In this document: piece by piece, positions 33,881 to 46,951 of the stretch
Layout: each line of letters opens with the position of its first letter
Position numbering within the stretch: the first letter of the stretch is position 1
Origin: Onchidella celtica
Lineage: Eukaryota > Mollusca > Gastropoda > Systellommatophora > Onchidiidae
Assembly (NCBI GenBank): GCA_963931925.1
Contig: OZ007579.1
Location: 51,097,119-51,161,118, forward strand
Direction of reading: 5' to 3'
Length of the DNA: 64,000 nt
Position numbers and translations under genes: made by a program
Notes under the pieces: generated by a model
Database searches by the model: none
The model's input: only the letters and a program-made list of their open reading frames with translations
What the model was told of the DNA's origin: nothing

Positions 33881-34265
33881 CTTCGTTATTTCTCTCTTAT
33901 CCCTCTTTTCTTCTTCTCTCTCTTTTTGTCCGTCTCTCTTTTTCTCTCCCTTTCACTCTTTGTCTCTTTCTCTCTCGCCTTGTCTCCCCCTTTCTCTCCC
34001 ATTCTCCTTTATTTCTCTCCTTCTTACCCCCTCTTTTTGTCTTCTTCTCTCTCTTTTTGCCCTTCTCTTTCTCTCCGTTTCACTCCCTCTATGCCTGTTT
34101 CTCTCTTACTTTCTCTCACTCTCTCTCGCTCTTGGTCTTTCCCTCTCTTTCTTCCTTTCTCCCTCTCTTTCTCTCTCCTTCTCCCACTCTTATCCTCTCT
34201 TTCTACCCTCTCTCTCTCTTTCTGTCTGTCTGTCTCTCTGTTTATCCATCTGTCTGCCTGTCTTC
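33780..34265. repeat. (CT)n-rich tract
   Basis: A perfect (CT)n core at about 33809-33876 with long imperfect shoulders of ctct, tttct and gtct units. Frames of over 200 codons in Ser/Leu/Phe are by-products. Confidence 0.95.
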
Positions 34266-34399
34266 TCAAGCAATAATGAATGCTATGTGTCTGAGATTTT
34301 CCCACCGTTTCTCCCTCATGTTTTTATGACTTTCATTTTGGTCTCTCCAATCCTCGCCCAGAAAGTGACATACATGGCTCCAATCTACAAAAGAATAAT

Positions 34400-34692
34400 G
34401 TACTAGTACGTACGTCCCCCAAGTTTTTTGCGCTACGGGTACGTATTTTAAAGCCTTTTGTGACTCCAGAGCTAGAGAGCTCCTCCCGAAATACTCCTGC
34501 CTTAATTAATTATTCTTTCAGATTTTCTTTTTGTTTTTCCCCTGTTTTTTTGTTGAAAGGGTGGAGGGCAGTGTTAGGGATTCGATAAGATTTAGGGTTG
34601 AGGATAAGGTCGGGGTTTGGGATAGGTACACGTATACGTACGTGCCCCTAGCACAAAACGCTTGGGGTGCGTACGTACTTATAACAAAAGCC
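34400..34692 (+). mobile_element. TIR family A, copy 5
   Basis: Well preserved: the left end gtacgtacgtcccccaagtt and the right end cttggggtgcgtacgtactt are recognisable inverted repeats, and all internal blocks are present with a short deletion in the middle. Confidence 0.88.
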
Positions 34693-35025
34693 TTTACAAA
34701 TATTTTTGTCTCTGAGCCAAGCGTGAACTGTGCACCATCAGCTGACAGGGCAGGATGAGTTCATTCTCCAGTGACCATCAACGTTCCCAATACCTCTCAC
34801 ATAAACCCCCCTTTGTATCTCTCGAGGATAATCACTCTCCTACTTGGGGGGTTGGGGTGGGGGGGGGGAGACAAAAAGGCGAACGTGCCAGGTGAGTCCA
34901 CTGATACCTGCTGGACACGAAGACAGTTAACGCCTCTCGTAACCATTATTACAGTGAGTAGGAACTAGACAGTGAGTTTAGGGGCAAAACTCACTGCTAC
35001 TGAAACCATTCCTAGCCGGCTATCA
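34693..35025. other. No gene seen
   Basis: Poly-G run near 34857. Otherwise unassigned. Confidence 0.4.
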
Positions 35026-35405
35026 TACGGACAGACTTGTCTAGAGGCAAAGTGCTCGCCTCTCATGCCGAAGGTACCGGGTTCAATCCCTGGTCGGTGC
35101 AGGCATGTTGCAATTTTTTTCGGGGAAAAAAAAAATCCTGTCCCCGATTCTGTGGTAGATACGATCGAGCACCTAGTCTTCTCGAATAAGGACAACAAAT
35201 TCGAAGAGCCCGTGTGCACGTTGCGCACGTCAAAAATACCTCGGCAGTTGAAAGTCGAGAAGAGCAGGCCGAACAAGGCCGCTACCCAGGCAAAATTCTA
35301 AAAAACTAATCCCTACCACAAAAACAGACAGAAACAAAAACAAGAGAAGAAACAAGAAAATTGAGGTGTAAATGCCGATGCAGCGAACCTCCTGAAATAA
35401 AGACC
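35026..35405 (+). mobile_element. tRNA-derived SINE, copy 4 (tail type 1)
   Basis: Nearly full-length: head with tgtctagaggcaaagtgctc and B-box gggttcaatccc, core with gcacctagtcttctcgaata and agagcaggccgaacaaggcc, A-rich linker, and tail gaggtgtaaatgccgatgca with gcgaacctcct. Confidence 0.88.
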
Positions 35406-35540
35406 TGGACACAAGACCCCAAGGATTTACGACACCTAGGGGCGTCAAGGTTGATGTCAAGTTTGCTTGTAGGAATGACATTGTACTGCCAGTTGCAACA
35501 TCGCGCCGACGTAGGCTTGAAGTAGGAAATCTGGCCCTGC

Positions 35541-35610
35541 AGTAATCCTACCGATCCTAAGGAAATCCTTTACATTTCTCCGTCAGATTGACGTAGGGAT
35601 TCTGACAGGG
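35541..35610 (-). repeat. Fragment related to dispersed repeat family B
   Basis: gtcagattgacgtagggatt is the complement of the left part of the copies at 8386 and 51627. Only about 70 bp is present. Confidence 0.4.
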
Positions 35611-35854
35611 TTAGTGTGTTGGAAAGAAACCAGAAAAAAAAAAAAATACGCAAACATTATACGGTCTGAGGATCTGAGAAGATAAAAAAAAAAATAGGAA
35701 AGAATTTGCCAAGATGATTAAATGTCAAAAAAAAATCGACTTCGTGGTTGTGGTTAGAGTAATAGTAGGGTCTGGTTTATTATTCTTTTGTTTTTTTAAC
35801 ATTCAATGTTGAACAGGTCTCCAGTTGCTCCAACTGTGCCCTGTACGACGATAT

Positions 35855-36040
35855 TGCGTATCTAAGGCGGACGACGCAATGAGCTAAGTCTGTTTTCGGT
35901 GTTTTGACTCAGTGAGCGCGGTCTGTCTTATCGCCAGCTAACACAAGACAATTTCGACGCGCCCAAATGAGTGAGTGTCGACAGGTGTGTTTCAATCTCG
36001 CCAGTGCGGGAAAATCCGTTTAACTCCATAGACTAGGCAC
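35855..36040 (+). repeat. Dispersed repeat family G, copy 1
   Basis: Co-linear with 47515-47705. Shared blocks are gactcagtg(a/c)g(c)ggt, cagctaacacaagacaatttcgacg (against cagctgagtcaagacagttttgacg) and tttcaatctcgccagtg. Class unknown; it could be part of an LTR or of a DNA-element end. Confidence 0.6.
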
Positions 36041-36170
36041 GAGCATGAGACTTACTATAGATAGAATCCGCATGACGTCACGGAGTGTTTTTGTTTTGTA
36101 CTTCCGACACCCAAAATGGCCGGTGGATCAGCTGACGAGTGTAACTTCGAGATATGTCTAAGCGGTTAAA

Positions 36171-36300
36171 ATGCCTGCTGGTTGCATTGCAGTTGACTGT
36201 TATGACAGGAGTGGAAAGGATGGATCCAAGCTGGTTAGATTCCCTACCATCCGTGTAAACAAGGGAAAGGAAGTGAAAGAATTGACCGAACGTCTCCCAT
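36171..36300 (+). pseudogene. THAP-domain first exon (N-terminal half)
   Basis: From ATG at 36171 the frame reads MPAGCIAVDCYDRSGKDGSK, then LVRFPTIRVNKGKEVKELTE and RLP. This has the THAP N-terminal layout: Met-Pro, a C-x(4)-C zinc pair, a basic-glycine stretch and the F-P motif, followed by an acidic-basic helix. The next base pair is GT at 36301 (gtgcgt), a usable splice donor. The second half of the domain (W, C-x2-H, AVPTIF) was not seen downstream to 37 kb. It is either exon 1 of a host or P-like transposon gene whose other exons lie elsewhere, or an isolated remnant. The upstream context cccaaaatggccgg resembles that of the exon at 19694. Confidence 0.55.
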
Positions 36301-37610
36301 GTGCGTATATACACGTGTCATTGTTTACAGTAGTGAACTTTTTTAAAACTCGCCGCCGATTGGTTCGCGACGCCTTAAGTGCTCGCAGTGCAAATCAGCT
36401 GACGAATCAAAATCAATGCCACCATCGCCATGATGAAGCGTTGGTCCGGACAGACAAGATGGTTGATATGCGCATTCTACCTATAGTGCTGCAATCCTGT
36501 CTTAGTTTCACGCACCCACTGACTCTGTAATGACCCCATGTCTCACATTTGGTGTGCATGTCTCCGTTCATTGGCAGAGGTTTTAAAAAATTGCGACACC
36601 TCCGCAACACAGCAGAGTCGCATATTTGCCTGGCCGTAGTTCATATCCCTATAAAACCCAGATAAGACAGTCTTGACTCAGTCAGCCACCAGCATTATTC
36701 TCTATCACAGTGTCAACTGTCTTCTCCACGGACCAATGGTACCGACGACCTGCTCCAGGGACATACAGCAGTAAGTTTAGCTCCTAAGAGACCATCTCTC
36801 CCTGAATGATGTAATATCTGATGACCACACCACATATTATTGATTTCAAGATCTGACATTCCTGTTGAGTAATCACGCTGTGGGTGGTGCATGTTATACC
36901 ACCACCCTTCATACTATGTATTCGATACATTGGAATATTCCAACAGTGACGTATGTCGAATATTCCTTTGAATAGTTTTGAAATTATTCGACAGTCAGGT
37001 CTGCCAAGTTTTACCAGAAGTCGAAGACAATTCGAAAGTTTACACATCCGTCTGGAAATATGTCTGAATACAAAGACAGATGATCGAGTAGTGTGAATTA
37101 TCGACAGGAAAGAAGCCAGAAATACAATACGCCCGCTGTATCAATGGTGTTTTTGGATGGAGTTGTAGTTCTTCGTAGGATTGAAACTCTCTAGTATCGG
37201 AATGGTGTCGAATTATCCATAACGAATATTCGATATTCGTTCGATTAAAACTAATTGCTATTCGACCCAACTCTGACTGATATTGTGGGTGTGTATGTGT
37301 GTGTGAATTATACAGGTGAGTAGAAGGGAGGAAAGGGGAAGGGGTAGGAGGGGTTGAAAAGGAACACGGGAGAGATGGCGGGAAGAGACAGAGGCTGAGG
37401 CGAGAAGCAGACAATGGAAGAGCCAAGCAGATGTGTCGAACATTACAGAGATACCCGGGTGCACACATAAAGATAACAGATGAAAATTGAAGATCATGAA
37501 AAGAACAACTGAAACTTGGAGAAGATGTAAATATGGTGATAAGGGAAGAGGATATACAGAAACAATAATGTAAAATTAATAAACAAAACAAAAAACATGT
37601 AGTTTTGCTT
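36301..37610. other. Unassigned DNA; TATA-like patch near 36650
   Basis: ctataaaaccc near 36650 precedes a small ATG frame (36736) ending at cagcagtaagttt, which looks donor-like. This could be a promoter and first exon or part of an old mobile element. From 36920 to 37265 several tattcgaa- and gaatattcg-type motifs recur in both directions, suggesting a decayed palindromic element. No gene is called. Confidence 0.3.
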
Positions 37611-37612
37611 TT

Positions 37613-38265
<653 letters not shown>

Positions 38266-38639
38266 CTGAAAGTGCAGTACTTTATATGTAAATGAAGCAG
38301 AATCTTGCCGCCCTTGAATTATGCCTTAACTTGAAGGAATGTTCCTACAGTCGCTTGTGTACTGGGAAGTTGATCAAGCGCGCCACTTAACGTTCAGCTA
38401 CTAAAGTCACGCGTGATAAATCATGATTGTGCAATTATATGACACCTACACAATTTATTCTCTCCACAGGAAAATTTGTGTTTGAGCACTTGATAATGTT
38501 GGGTAGGAGCTAATTTATTTAATTATTATACACTTGACAGCGTCAGGTAAGTGAGATCATACACGCGTATTCAGGATGAGGGCGAACAGAAGCTAACATG
38601 AGTAAGTCAGGTAATAGCTAATTCTTCCCCTTAGATTAG

Positions 38640-38882
38640 AATGACAGGGCTGTAACTCTCTTCCATCAACTTTTGAGAAAATGATGATTGAAATTTCAGA
38701 GCCCATAGCGTTTGATGATGCGACCTTTTTTTTTTTTTTAATAGTATTACTTAATTATAAATAACACATCCCATCCGCTTGATCTTTGATACACATTGGA
38801 GAAGGCCCGTAGAAGTAGCGTGTAGTGTGTAACTTAGTTTGGCCAAAGACGTGGAGATGGGACCTTGTCATTCAAAAGGGAC
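38640..38882 (+). repeat. Local duplication, copy 1
   Basis: About 240 bp repeated at 39118-39348. Shared blocks include catcaacttttgagaaaatg, acacattggagaaggcccgt and agaagtagcgtgtagtgtgtaac, with a poly-T stretch at the same internal position. Confidence 0.85.
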
Positions 38883-39117
38883 TGTATGACAACAGATGTG
38901 AAAGGTTGGGGTGGGGGTGGAGGTGGGATGGATGGAGATGTGAGAGAATAGACTGACGGTGGCGTTACCTTGAGATATGATGATTGTACCAGCAATTGGT
39001 AGTTGTCGATGTGGTGGTGGCTTTATAATGATGAAATCGAGGATGACACTGATGAGTGACGAAAATGTCAACGACAACTTCAAGGACGACGATGATGATG
39101 ATGATAATAATGCGTCC
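38883..39117. other. Spacer between the duplicated copies
   Basis: Unassigned sequence with a short (GAT)n run at 39088-39105. Confidence 0.5.
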
Positions 39118-39348
39118 GCTTGGAATGACCACGTTCTAACTCCCTCCCATCAACTTTTGAGAAATTGATGATCGAAGTTTCAGGTGCTCATGGCTTTTAG
39201 AGATGCGGTTTTTTTTTTCTTTTCAGTAATACTTACAAATTACACACCGAATCTGCTTGATACTCTGACACACAATGGAGAAGGCCCGTAGAAGTAGTGT
39301 GTAACTCAGTTCAGCCAAAAAGTGGAGATGTCCTTCTAAAAGGACGAC
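39118..39348 (+). repeat. Local duplication, copy 2
   Basis: Diverged copy of 38640-38882 in the same orientation, about 480 bp downstream. Divergence by eye is around 15-20%, so the duplication is not recent. Confidence 0.85.
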
Positions 39349-40055
39349 TGGTGATGACAGGAGAGAAATGAAATATAACCACAAAATACGGCAGTGATGT
39401 TAAATGTTCCTACACTCTCGCTCCTTCTCCCCGCAATCGCTTCCCGTGTTAGGGTGGTCTAGTCTTGACTTGGGCAGACTTGCTGATGAAGATTTTCAAA
39501 AAATTCAATATAAAAACTCCGAAGATGAGGTTACAAAAAACAACAACACTTTTTCCAATGTCCAATAAATACATTTAAATTTTACAATTTCATCATAATT
39601 TTATTGAATTTAAACTAAGCAACGTCCGTGATTTTTAAGTCATAAATGGTATTGTGTGTGAAAGGGCAAGTTTTGTATATGTGTATGTGTGTGTGTGTGC
39701 ATGCGTTTGTGTGTGTGTCTGTTGCAGAGAAGTACACAAAAGCCCAAAAACCCCAAGATCCTTTTACAAAATGCCAAGATCCCCAAGGTAACTCTAAATA
39801 TCCCAAGACCTTGGTAAAAATCCCACAGAACGGCAATTTTGTGTCTGGTAGTGGTACATATTGCAACGCACTGCAACATATTTTTTCATTCAGCGAAACC
39901 ATCCACCCACCCATTACAATACAGACCCACCCGGTCTTCCATACACATGGGAAAAAAATCTCTTACTCACTTCAACCCTCTCTCAGCCTCTTTTTTCATT
40001 TTCCTTGTTGATCTCTTCCCTCCCCCATGCTACTAACACCTCTCAGTAACGGTCC
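39349..40055. other. No gene seen
   Basis: Contains (TG)n near 39676-39718 and short c-rich, ccaaga-type repeats at 39750-39820. Confidence 0.4.
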
Positions 40056-40063
40056 CTCTACAC

Positions 40064-40393
40064 CAGGGGTCGGTCAACTGTTTTGATCATCGACCTTGAT
40101 CGTCCTTCCTTGATCCCTCATCGACCCCCATCGTGTAAAGCAAATGAATAAATGTTATCAATAATAAATTTCTGAATTTAAAGATAATAAATCCTTCCAT
40201 TACTGCCTCTTGATAATAAATATGTAAAGAAATTTAAAGAAAATACTAAAAGAAATTGATAAGGAACAGTAAAACTTAATCTACTTCCCTTTAACTGACC
40301 CTCTTTTGACCCCTAAACATTAAATATTTATCGACCCCTTGGACAGCCACGTCGACCCCCAGGGGTTGACATCGACCACTTTGCCGACCCTTG
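40064..40393. mobile_element. hAT-type MITE with perfect 8-bp target duplication
   Basis: The left end CAGGGGTCGGTCAACTG pairs with the right end ttgccgacccttg (complement CAAGGGTCGGCAA). CTCTACAC flanks both sides (40056-40063 and 40394-40401). The interior is AT-rich and non-coding with repeated cgaccc motifs near the ends. Confidence 0.9.
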
Positions 40394-40922
40394 CTCTACA
40401 CCTCCCCCTAAAACCCCTCCCCCTCAACCCCCCCCCTAACCCCCCCCCCCCCGGGCTGTAGGTCTTTATTTTAGGAAGATCGCTGCTCTAGACGTTTTGC
40501 ACTTCTCTTACTTTTTCTTGTTCTAGTTCTTTTCTTGGTTGTATTTTTCATAATTCTGTCCTGCTGTCATCTCTGGCTATCTTAGCCTTCAGAAGGGCTC
40601 CCATTTGGGTTCCTCTGTTCTGTTCTTGATCTTGTCCCCCCACCCCCACCCCCCTCCGCACACACACACCTTAAATACTAAACGAGAATGAAAATGACCA
40701 CATTATTGTCTACAAGAGCAATCGACAAAACGTGTCAAATAAATAATTTTCCACGGTTTTCTATTAATAATCTCAGAGACATCAAGACTTGCCTTGTTTG
40801 ACACTGATGGTCATCATTCTGTCATCATGTTTACTGAACTTCATAAACTACGATATGGCATGTAAATTTTACATCATTTATCCATTCTGACAGTTGAACG
40901 GGCCGGAAATAATGTTGGCTGG
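40394..40922. other. C-rich and unassigned DNA
   Basis: Poly-C runs near 40425-40452 and 40637. No gene. Confidence 0.45.
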
Positions 40923-41676
<754 letters not shown>

Positions 41677-41958
41677 GGCTGTTGTTACTTGTACGTACGC
41701 ACCCCAAGTGTTCTGCGCTAGGGGCGCGTACGTATACTATACGTACCTATCACTAACGCCGTCCTTATCCCCAACCCTAAATCTTATCCAATCCCTAACC
41801 CTGGCCCCCCTACCCTTTCAAAAAAAAAAAAAAAAAGACGAAAACAAGAAATAAAATCTGAAAGAATAATTGATTGAGGCTGTTCTCAGGAATATTTCGG
41901 GAGGAGTAAGGCTTTAAAATACCTACCCCTAATGCAAAAATAAAAACTTGTAACAACA
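41677..41958 (-). mobile_element. TIR family A, copy 6
   Basis: The left end ggctgttgttacttgtacgt and right end aaacttgtaacaac are inverted. The interior includes gaaagaataattgattgagg. The right inner part (agctctggagtcaca) is partly deleted compared with copies 1 and 4. Confidence 0.83.
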
Positions 41959-42687
41959 TTCTTAAACAAACGAGGCTGAGCTGATCGTGAGCAGAAAATT
42001 ATTATCGTCAGTTTGAAACTAGAAAAATAAAAACGACACTTCATTTTGTAACAGTCCAAGTGTTTACCTTCTGAAATCCCAAAAAGTTCACGCGGAACAA
42101 ACAAACGAACAAATATTTAAAAAATTCGATTCTTTACTTTTTACTTTTACATTGGATAGTTGTCATGTATTCACAGCTACGTATTTGTTCCCTGGGATCC
42201 CAAAATCATATCCTGAAGCTGACACCCCGCCCCGAGTGGTAAAAACCAGTGGTATATGGTGATGAACTGTCTGAGAAACTATGGGGTGGGGCTGGGATGG
42301 TGGGATGGAGGAAATGATCACTGAGCTAGACGATTACTAATGAAGTGTCTGGCAATTGTTGGATCCCCCGGGGAGACAATAGTTGTATAATATAGTCGTA
42401 TGGATGATAGTTAAACGGGCAGAGATCCACAGTCTTTGGCAAATATAACTACCAGTACGAAGCATAAAAAAAAGTAATATAACACTGGTGCTGTCATGAA
42501 ATCGTCGAAGTGTATATTCCCACAACTGCAGATGACATTTCTTTTTGGCAAACTATTCTATGAAATCTCCAAGGGAATTTTAGCATTTCTTACTGATTAA
42601 GTTTAGTTTGGAGCATCCGCCTTATTCCAGTGATGTAGCACCTTGCGAGTTGCACTTGTTCCCTGAATTGAAACGAAAGAAACGCTT
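41959..42687. other. No gene seen
   Basis: Unassigned sequence without recognisable coding signature. Confidence 0.4.
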
Positions 42688-42790
42688 TGTGTGGGTGGTT
42701 GGCGGGCTCTTCTGGTAGGTTCTCCTTCTGTCCTATCATTTCTATGATATTCTGTCTGTGGTATTGCTTCTTCCTAGCACAATATGGCCG
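42688..42790 (+). repeat. Dispersed repeat family H, copy 1
   Basis: Shares ggtggttggcgggc, a tggtag...tctcc block and a later tattctgtc/tacctgtc-like stretch with 48303-48405. Class unknown. Confidence 0.45.
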
Positions 42791-43139
42791 TTCTCAGGAG
42801 AACGTGATTTCTCCAGACTCAAACTCAAACTCAGGGCCGACCGTGTGAGGATGAAGAGAGCAGATTCAAGATGCAGCGAGAGAAGGAATCAGAGCAGTGG
42901 ACAAAGTCAGTTTTGCGCATGGCTTCAAACCGCTGTATGTGTATGCTGATTTGAAAAGTTGGCTGTCTAGACACGGCGGGCTCGTATTTGGAACCAGATA
43001 TATGTTGAACTTTATTTTGAGTGTTTGAGAGTTGTATGAAAGAGAGAAACTGATTTGTGAGACGATCCTGTGATTAGGCTGACTGGTCGGATGTTTGAAG
43101 GGTTGCAAGATAAGATACTCTACCGGATGTTCTTTTCCA

Positions 43140-43470
43140 TTATACTATCAAAGCATTGCCACATCAACTACAACTTTGCTAGCTACTACTACTATTGCCA
43201 CATCAACTACAAACTGGCTAGGTACTACCACAATTGCCACATCAACCACAAACTGGCTAGCTACTACTACTATTGCCACACCAACCACAAACTGGCTAGC
43301 TACTACCACAATTGCCACATCAACTACAACCTCGCTAGTACTACTACTATTGCCACACCAACCACAAACTGGCTAGGTACCACCTCAATTGCCACAAGAA
43401 CTACAACCCAGCCAGCTACTACCACAATTTCTGCATCAACCACAACCTAGCTAGGTACTGCCACAATTGC
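43140..43470 (+). repeat. 39-bp minisatellite, about 8 units
   Basis: Units of gccacatcaactacaaactg followed by gctaggtactaccacaatt repeat every 39 bp with moderate divergence. 39 is divisible by three, so one frame gives His/Tyr-rich and another Thr/Ala-rich 13-residue repeats, the latter mucin-like. Frames run only about 95-126 codons and no flanking domain supports a gene. Confidence 0.9.
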
Positions 43471-44620
43471 TACAGCAACCACATCCACTTTTCTTTTCGG
43501 CCATCACTATGGTGACAGTTCCTGTGATCCAAACTTAGCAATCCTGACTTCCATAATACTGACTTTATCACTTTGTTACTGCTATCCTAAAAAAAAAAAC
43601 TGCAACTAAATCGATAGCTCAGTATTGTCTGTCTGTACGGAATAATGAACAGATGAAAAACAAAATTATAATTTACATTGGTCTGTTTTTCTGTCTATAG
43701 TATGTGTACGGTGGGATTAAAGTAACAGTGCAGAATTAAAGTTAGAATACATCTACTTCAAAAATGACTTCGCTTACTGCAACCAGGACTTTGTTACTAT
43801 GGTCCACACTACTACAGACAATGTTACAGTTACCATGAAAGACACACTCCGATAGCTGTCGTCGTGGCTAACGACTCTATTGTGACAACCACCCAGCTTG
43901 TAAAAACCACTATTATAACTTTCCTATAATTACCTTCATCACTCAACTTTGTCAAATGGGTTCACTGGACGTTCACCGACCTTGTTCCATTTAATTATAT
44001 ACAATTTTTCAAGTGTCAAGTAATCTATTAATTATATCCCATCAGCCACTTGCTACTGAATGGGGACAGCCTTCCATTATTGAGACGTCAAAAAACATCA
44101 CGAATTTTATAATACGACTGTCCACATCAGGAAACATTCACTGACAAAACCTGGTATGTCTGAAAAATTAGAATGGTTCTTTTTCAAGCTAAATTTAAAC
44201 CCAAAAATAGGACTCTTTGCCTGAACCGTCGTCCATCTAGTCAGGTGGGTTATCGATAATTTCCTCACTTTACATGATAATGTTCCAAAGTTTTGGTCAC
44301 TTTTGTCATTTCTGGATCTGGTATGGCATAAACACTCCTGCTTATAACTTCAGAATCATTAAAGATGTCGATACCCCTTTTTGTGAGAAAAAGGGATTTC
44401 ACCATGGGTGATGATTATGTAGTTACTACTTAAAACCAGTAACCACATCGATACGCCAGGACGTCAGAAGGGTGACAAAACCATCAAGGTATGTTTGGGA
44501 TTATACAGCGCGTATTTAGCTTGGCCCTTAAATAAGCCGGCACACGACATGTAGTGTAAAAGTACAAAGCCGCGTTTATTGTTTCCATTCCAGATGTCTA
44601 TTGTGGCAGCTGTTGTTTAG
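43471..44620. other. No gene seen
   Basis: Short act/aca-rich patches at 43740-43930 resemble decayed versions of the 39-bp repeat. No coding region is supported. Confidence 0.4.
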
Positions 44621-44625
44621 AGACG

Positions 44626-44833
44626 GTGGCATTTTACACAAAAAGCCATAGCTGAGCAGTGAACACGACTTTGTATTTTATCTATCCGGCTTTGTCATCA
44701 GACAGCGGTGCTAGAACAACAGCATTGTGGTATTTCACATAGAAAGCAACATCTGAACAGTGCACACAACTCAGTATTTTCTCTCTTCGGCTTTAGAATT
44801 TGAAGACTACGTTCCCCGAACAACAGCATCCAG
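44626..44833 (+). repeat. 101-bp tandem duplication, two units
   Basis: gtggcattttacacaaaaag (44626) and gtggtatttcacatagaaag (44727) begin two diverged units. Each includes a gaacagtg(c/a)acacaact-like block and ends near gaacaacagcat. Confidence 0.75.
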
Positions 44834-45840
44834 AATTGTCTGTTATAATCCTTTCTACTAACGGTTTACTAAATTCCCATCGCTGTAATTCCACTGATCT
44901 GAGTTGTCCCATCAGTGTTGCCGAGGGGGGGGGGGGTGTATTTCAATAAAGTACTTACACTTGGAGCGGTTAAGGCGGGGCTGGGGATGGGGGTGGGGGG
45001 AGGGTACCACAAGACTACAAAGAAACGTGCACATGGTGAGGGAGGGAAGGTGCTGGAGCACATGCATGCTATCCAATCAGGATAATAAAATTCAACAAGT
45101 TTGGTACTATTTACTTTACATGAAATAGGTCGTAGGATTATATATATCGTGTTTCTAATGAGAGAGTCTAAGATCTACAACTTGATTTAATAACTTTTAT
45201 ATTCGTCCACAAAACTTTTTCCAGATCTATACAAAACAACTTTTTTAGAACTTTCCCAGTGTGTTTGACTCTATGTTACACATGACAGCTCTGAATACGA
45301 AACATAAATAAAGAAAGTGTACCCAAACAGACCGTGAGGGGGACTGTGACGACGGCCCGTAAAACCCAAATTCAAACTCAAACTGGCACTAATGAGATGG
45401 TCAAATAGTCCGTGTCAAATGGCACTTGTTGGTTCAAAACACGTAATGATCAGGGCTCTATCATGGATGCTCATCTTTCTGATGCCCCCCCCCCTCTCAT
45501 ACAAAGGGGGGGGGGTGTCAGGCCAAGCGTTAAAAAAAAGTATGCATGAGAGAGGGGGGAGAGGGGTATCAAAAATAGCCAGAAATGAGCGTATATGCAC
45601 TCTATGAATGAGCCCCAGGTCTACGGAATCTAACCTGACTAGAGGAAATCGGATTTCAAAGGTTAAGGACCCAGTGTACTGAAACGTTCACCTCCTCCAG
45701 CGTGCGATGACCTCATGAGGTAGTAGCTGAAGTAGAATCCCTGCCCTCAGCTTGATCAACTAAAGTATCTGTTCTCATCCCACTCTTCGCCTAAACGACC
45801 TGTTTATAATACGGTTTTGTCCATTATGCTCCACATTCCA
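44834..45840. other. No gene seen; poly-G runs
   Basis: Poly-G near 44923 and 45507, poly-C near 45486. The short motif aattcaaactcaaactggc lies near 45369, preceded by gtgacgacggcccgtaaaac, similar to 29950-30020. Confidence 0.4.
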
Positions 45841-45939
45841 CCCACCCCTCTTTCATACACACACACACACACACATATATACTCCGAGAGATACATAGAG
45901 GGAGAGGGCAGAGAGAGAGAAAGAGAAAGACAGAGGAGG

Positions 45940-46098
<159 letters not shown>

Positions 46099-46444
46099 AG
46101 GAAAAGCAAAGAACTTGAAAAGAGAAAAGCAAAAAGTAAGAAATGAACAATAATACACAAAAGACAAGAAAACTATTGACACACCCTGCGAGTTTTTTTT
46201 TTACCACGAACAGCCGTATGTGACAGCTGCCACGATGATTGGTTAAATAGCTGACACTAAGCTCACGAAGCGAGCCGATTCTGCGTCATTATGGCGTGCG
46301 ACTTTTCCCGTATCTGTAGACATGGACATACCTTTTCAATAAACGTACGACAAGCTTCATAAATGTAGACTTATCACAAACATGGAAATAATACGTCACA
46401 TCAATGAAGACCACAAGGAAAATGTATAAATAGTCAATATAATT

Positions 46445-46735
46445 AGTCATAGAACTTCTTCTTCTTCTAAGCGTTGTTCATCAACGTAGGTATTGTAGCC
46501 CTCCGTAGACTTCTTTCATCTAGTTCTGTCCTCTGCCTGTCTCTGCCATGTTGTGTCCTCACGCTTTCTGATGTCATCCTGCCCTCTTCTGGCTGGTCTT
46601 CCTCTGGACCTCTTCCCAGTTTTGGTTGCCAATTAGAAAATCTTTTTGTCCATCTATTGTCTTTATATCTAGACACGCGACGTGCCCATTTTCCATTTCT
46701 GTTTGAGTACATCCTTTAATACATCGTCTGGTTTT
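46445..46735 (-). pseudogene. LINE 3'-end fragment (ORF2 C-terminus)
   Basis: The minus strand encodes KWARRVSRYKDNRWTKRFSN, then an acidic-basic stretch and RTQHGRDRQRTELDERSL. This is the same non-LTR retrotransposon C-terminal pattern as at 2166-2520. The frame is open for 81 codons and the element ends near 46455 in a short gaagaagaag-like tail (complement of cttcttcttctt). It is the best preserved of the three copies but still only a 3' end. Confidence 0.7.
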
Positions 46736-46741
46736 TGTCAT

Positions 46742-46951
46742 GTTGTTGTATATGCATTTTTGCCTTTTCGAGAAAATCAGGATTGGTCGGCAAAAAGGCT
46801 CAAACGCATATGAATTTACGTCACAAACACGACATATCTCGAAAAAATTTTAACGGATTGGAATGACACTTGTATATAATGAAATTAGGAGTGAGAGAAC
46901 CACTTTCATGACAAAAACCTCAAAATGGGAAAAATGTCGCATACAACAATA
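46742..46951. mobile_element. Short TIR element, about 210 bp
   Basis: The left end ttgttgtatatgcatttttg and right end aaaatgtcgcatacaacaa are inverted over about 22 bp with a small gap. Non-coding. A single copy in this window; superfamily unassigned. Confidence 0.6.

Noticed and set aside
36640-36790. Promoter plus first exon (ctataaaa, then ATG, then a donor-like site)
   Set aside because: The coding segment would be only 12 codons and ends in a stop at the proposed donor. Kept only as a note.
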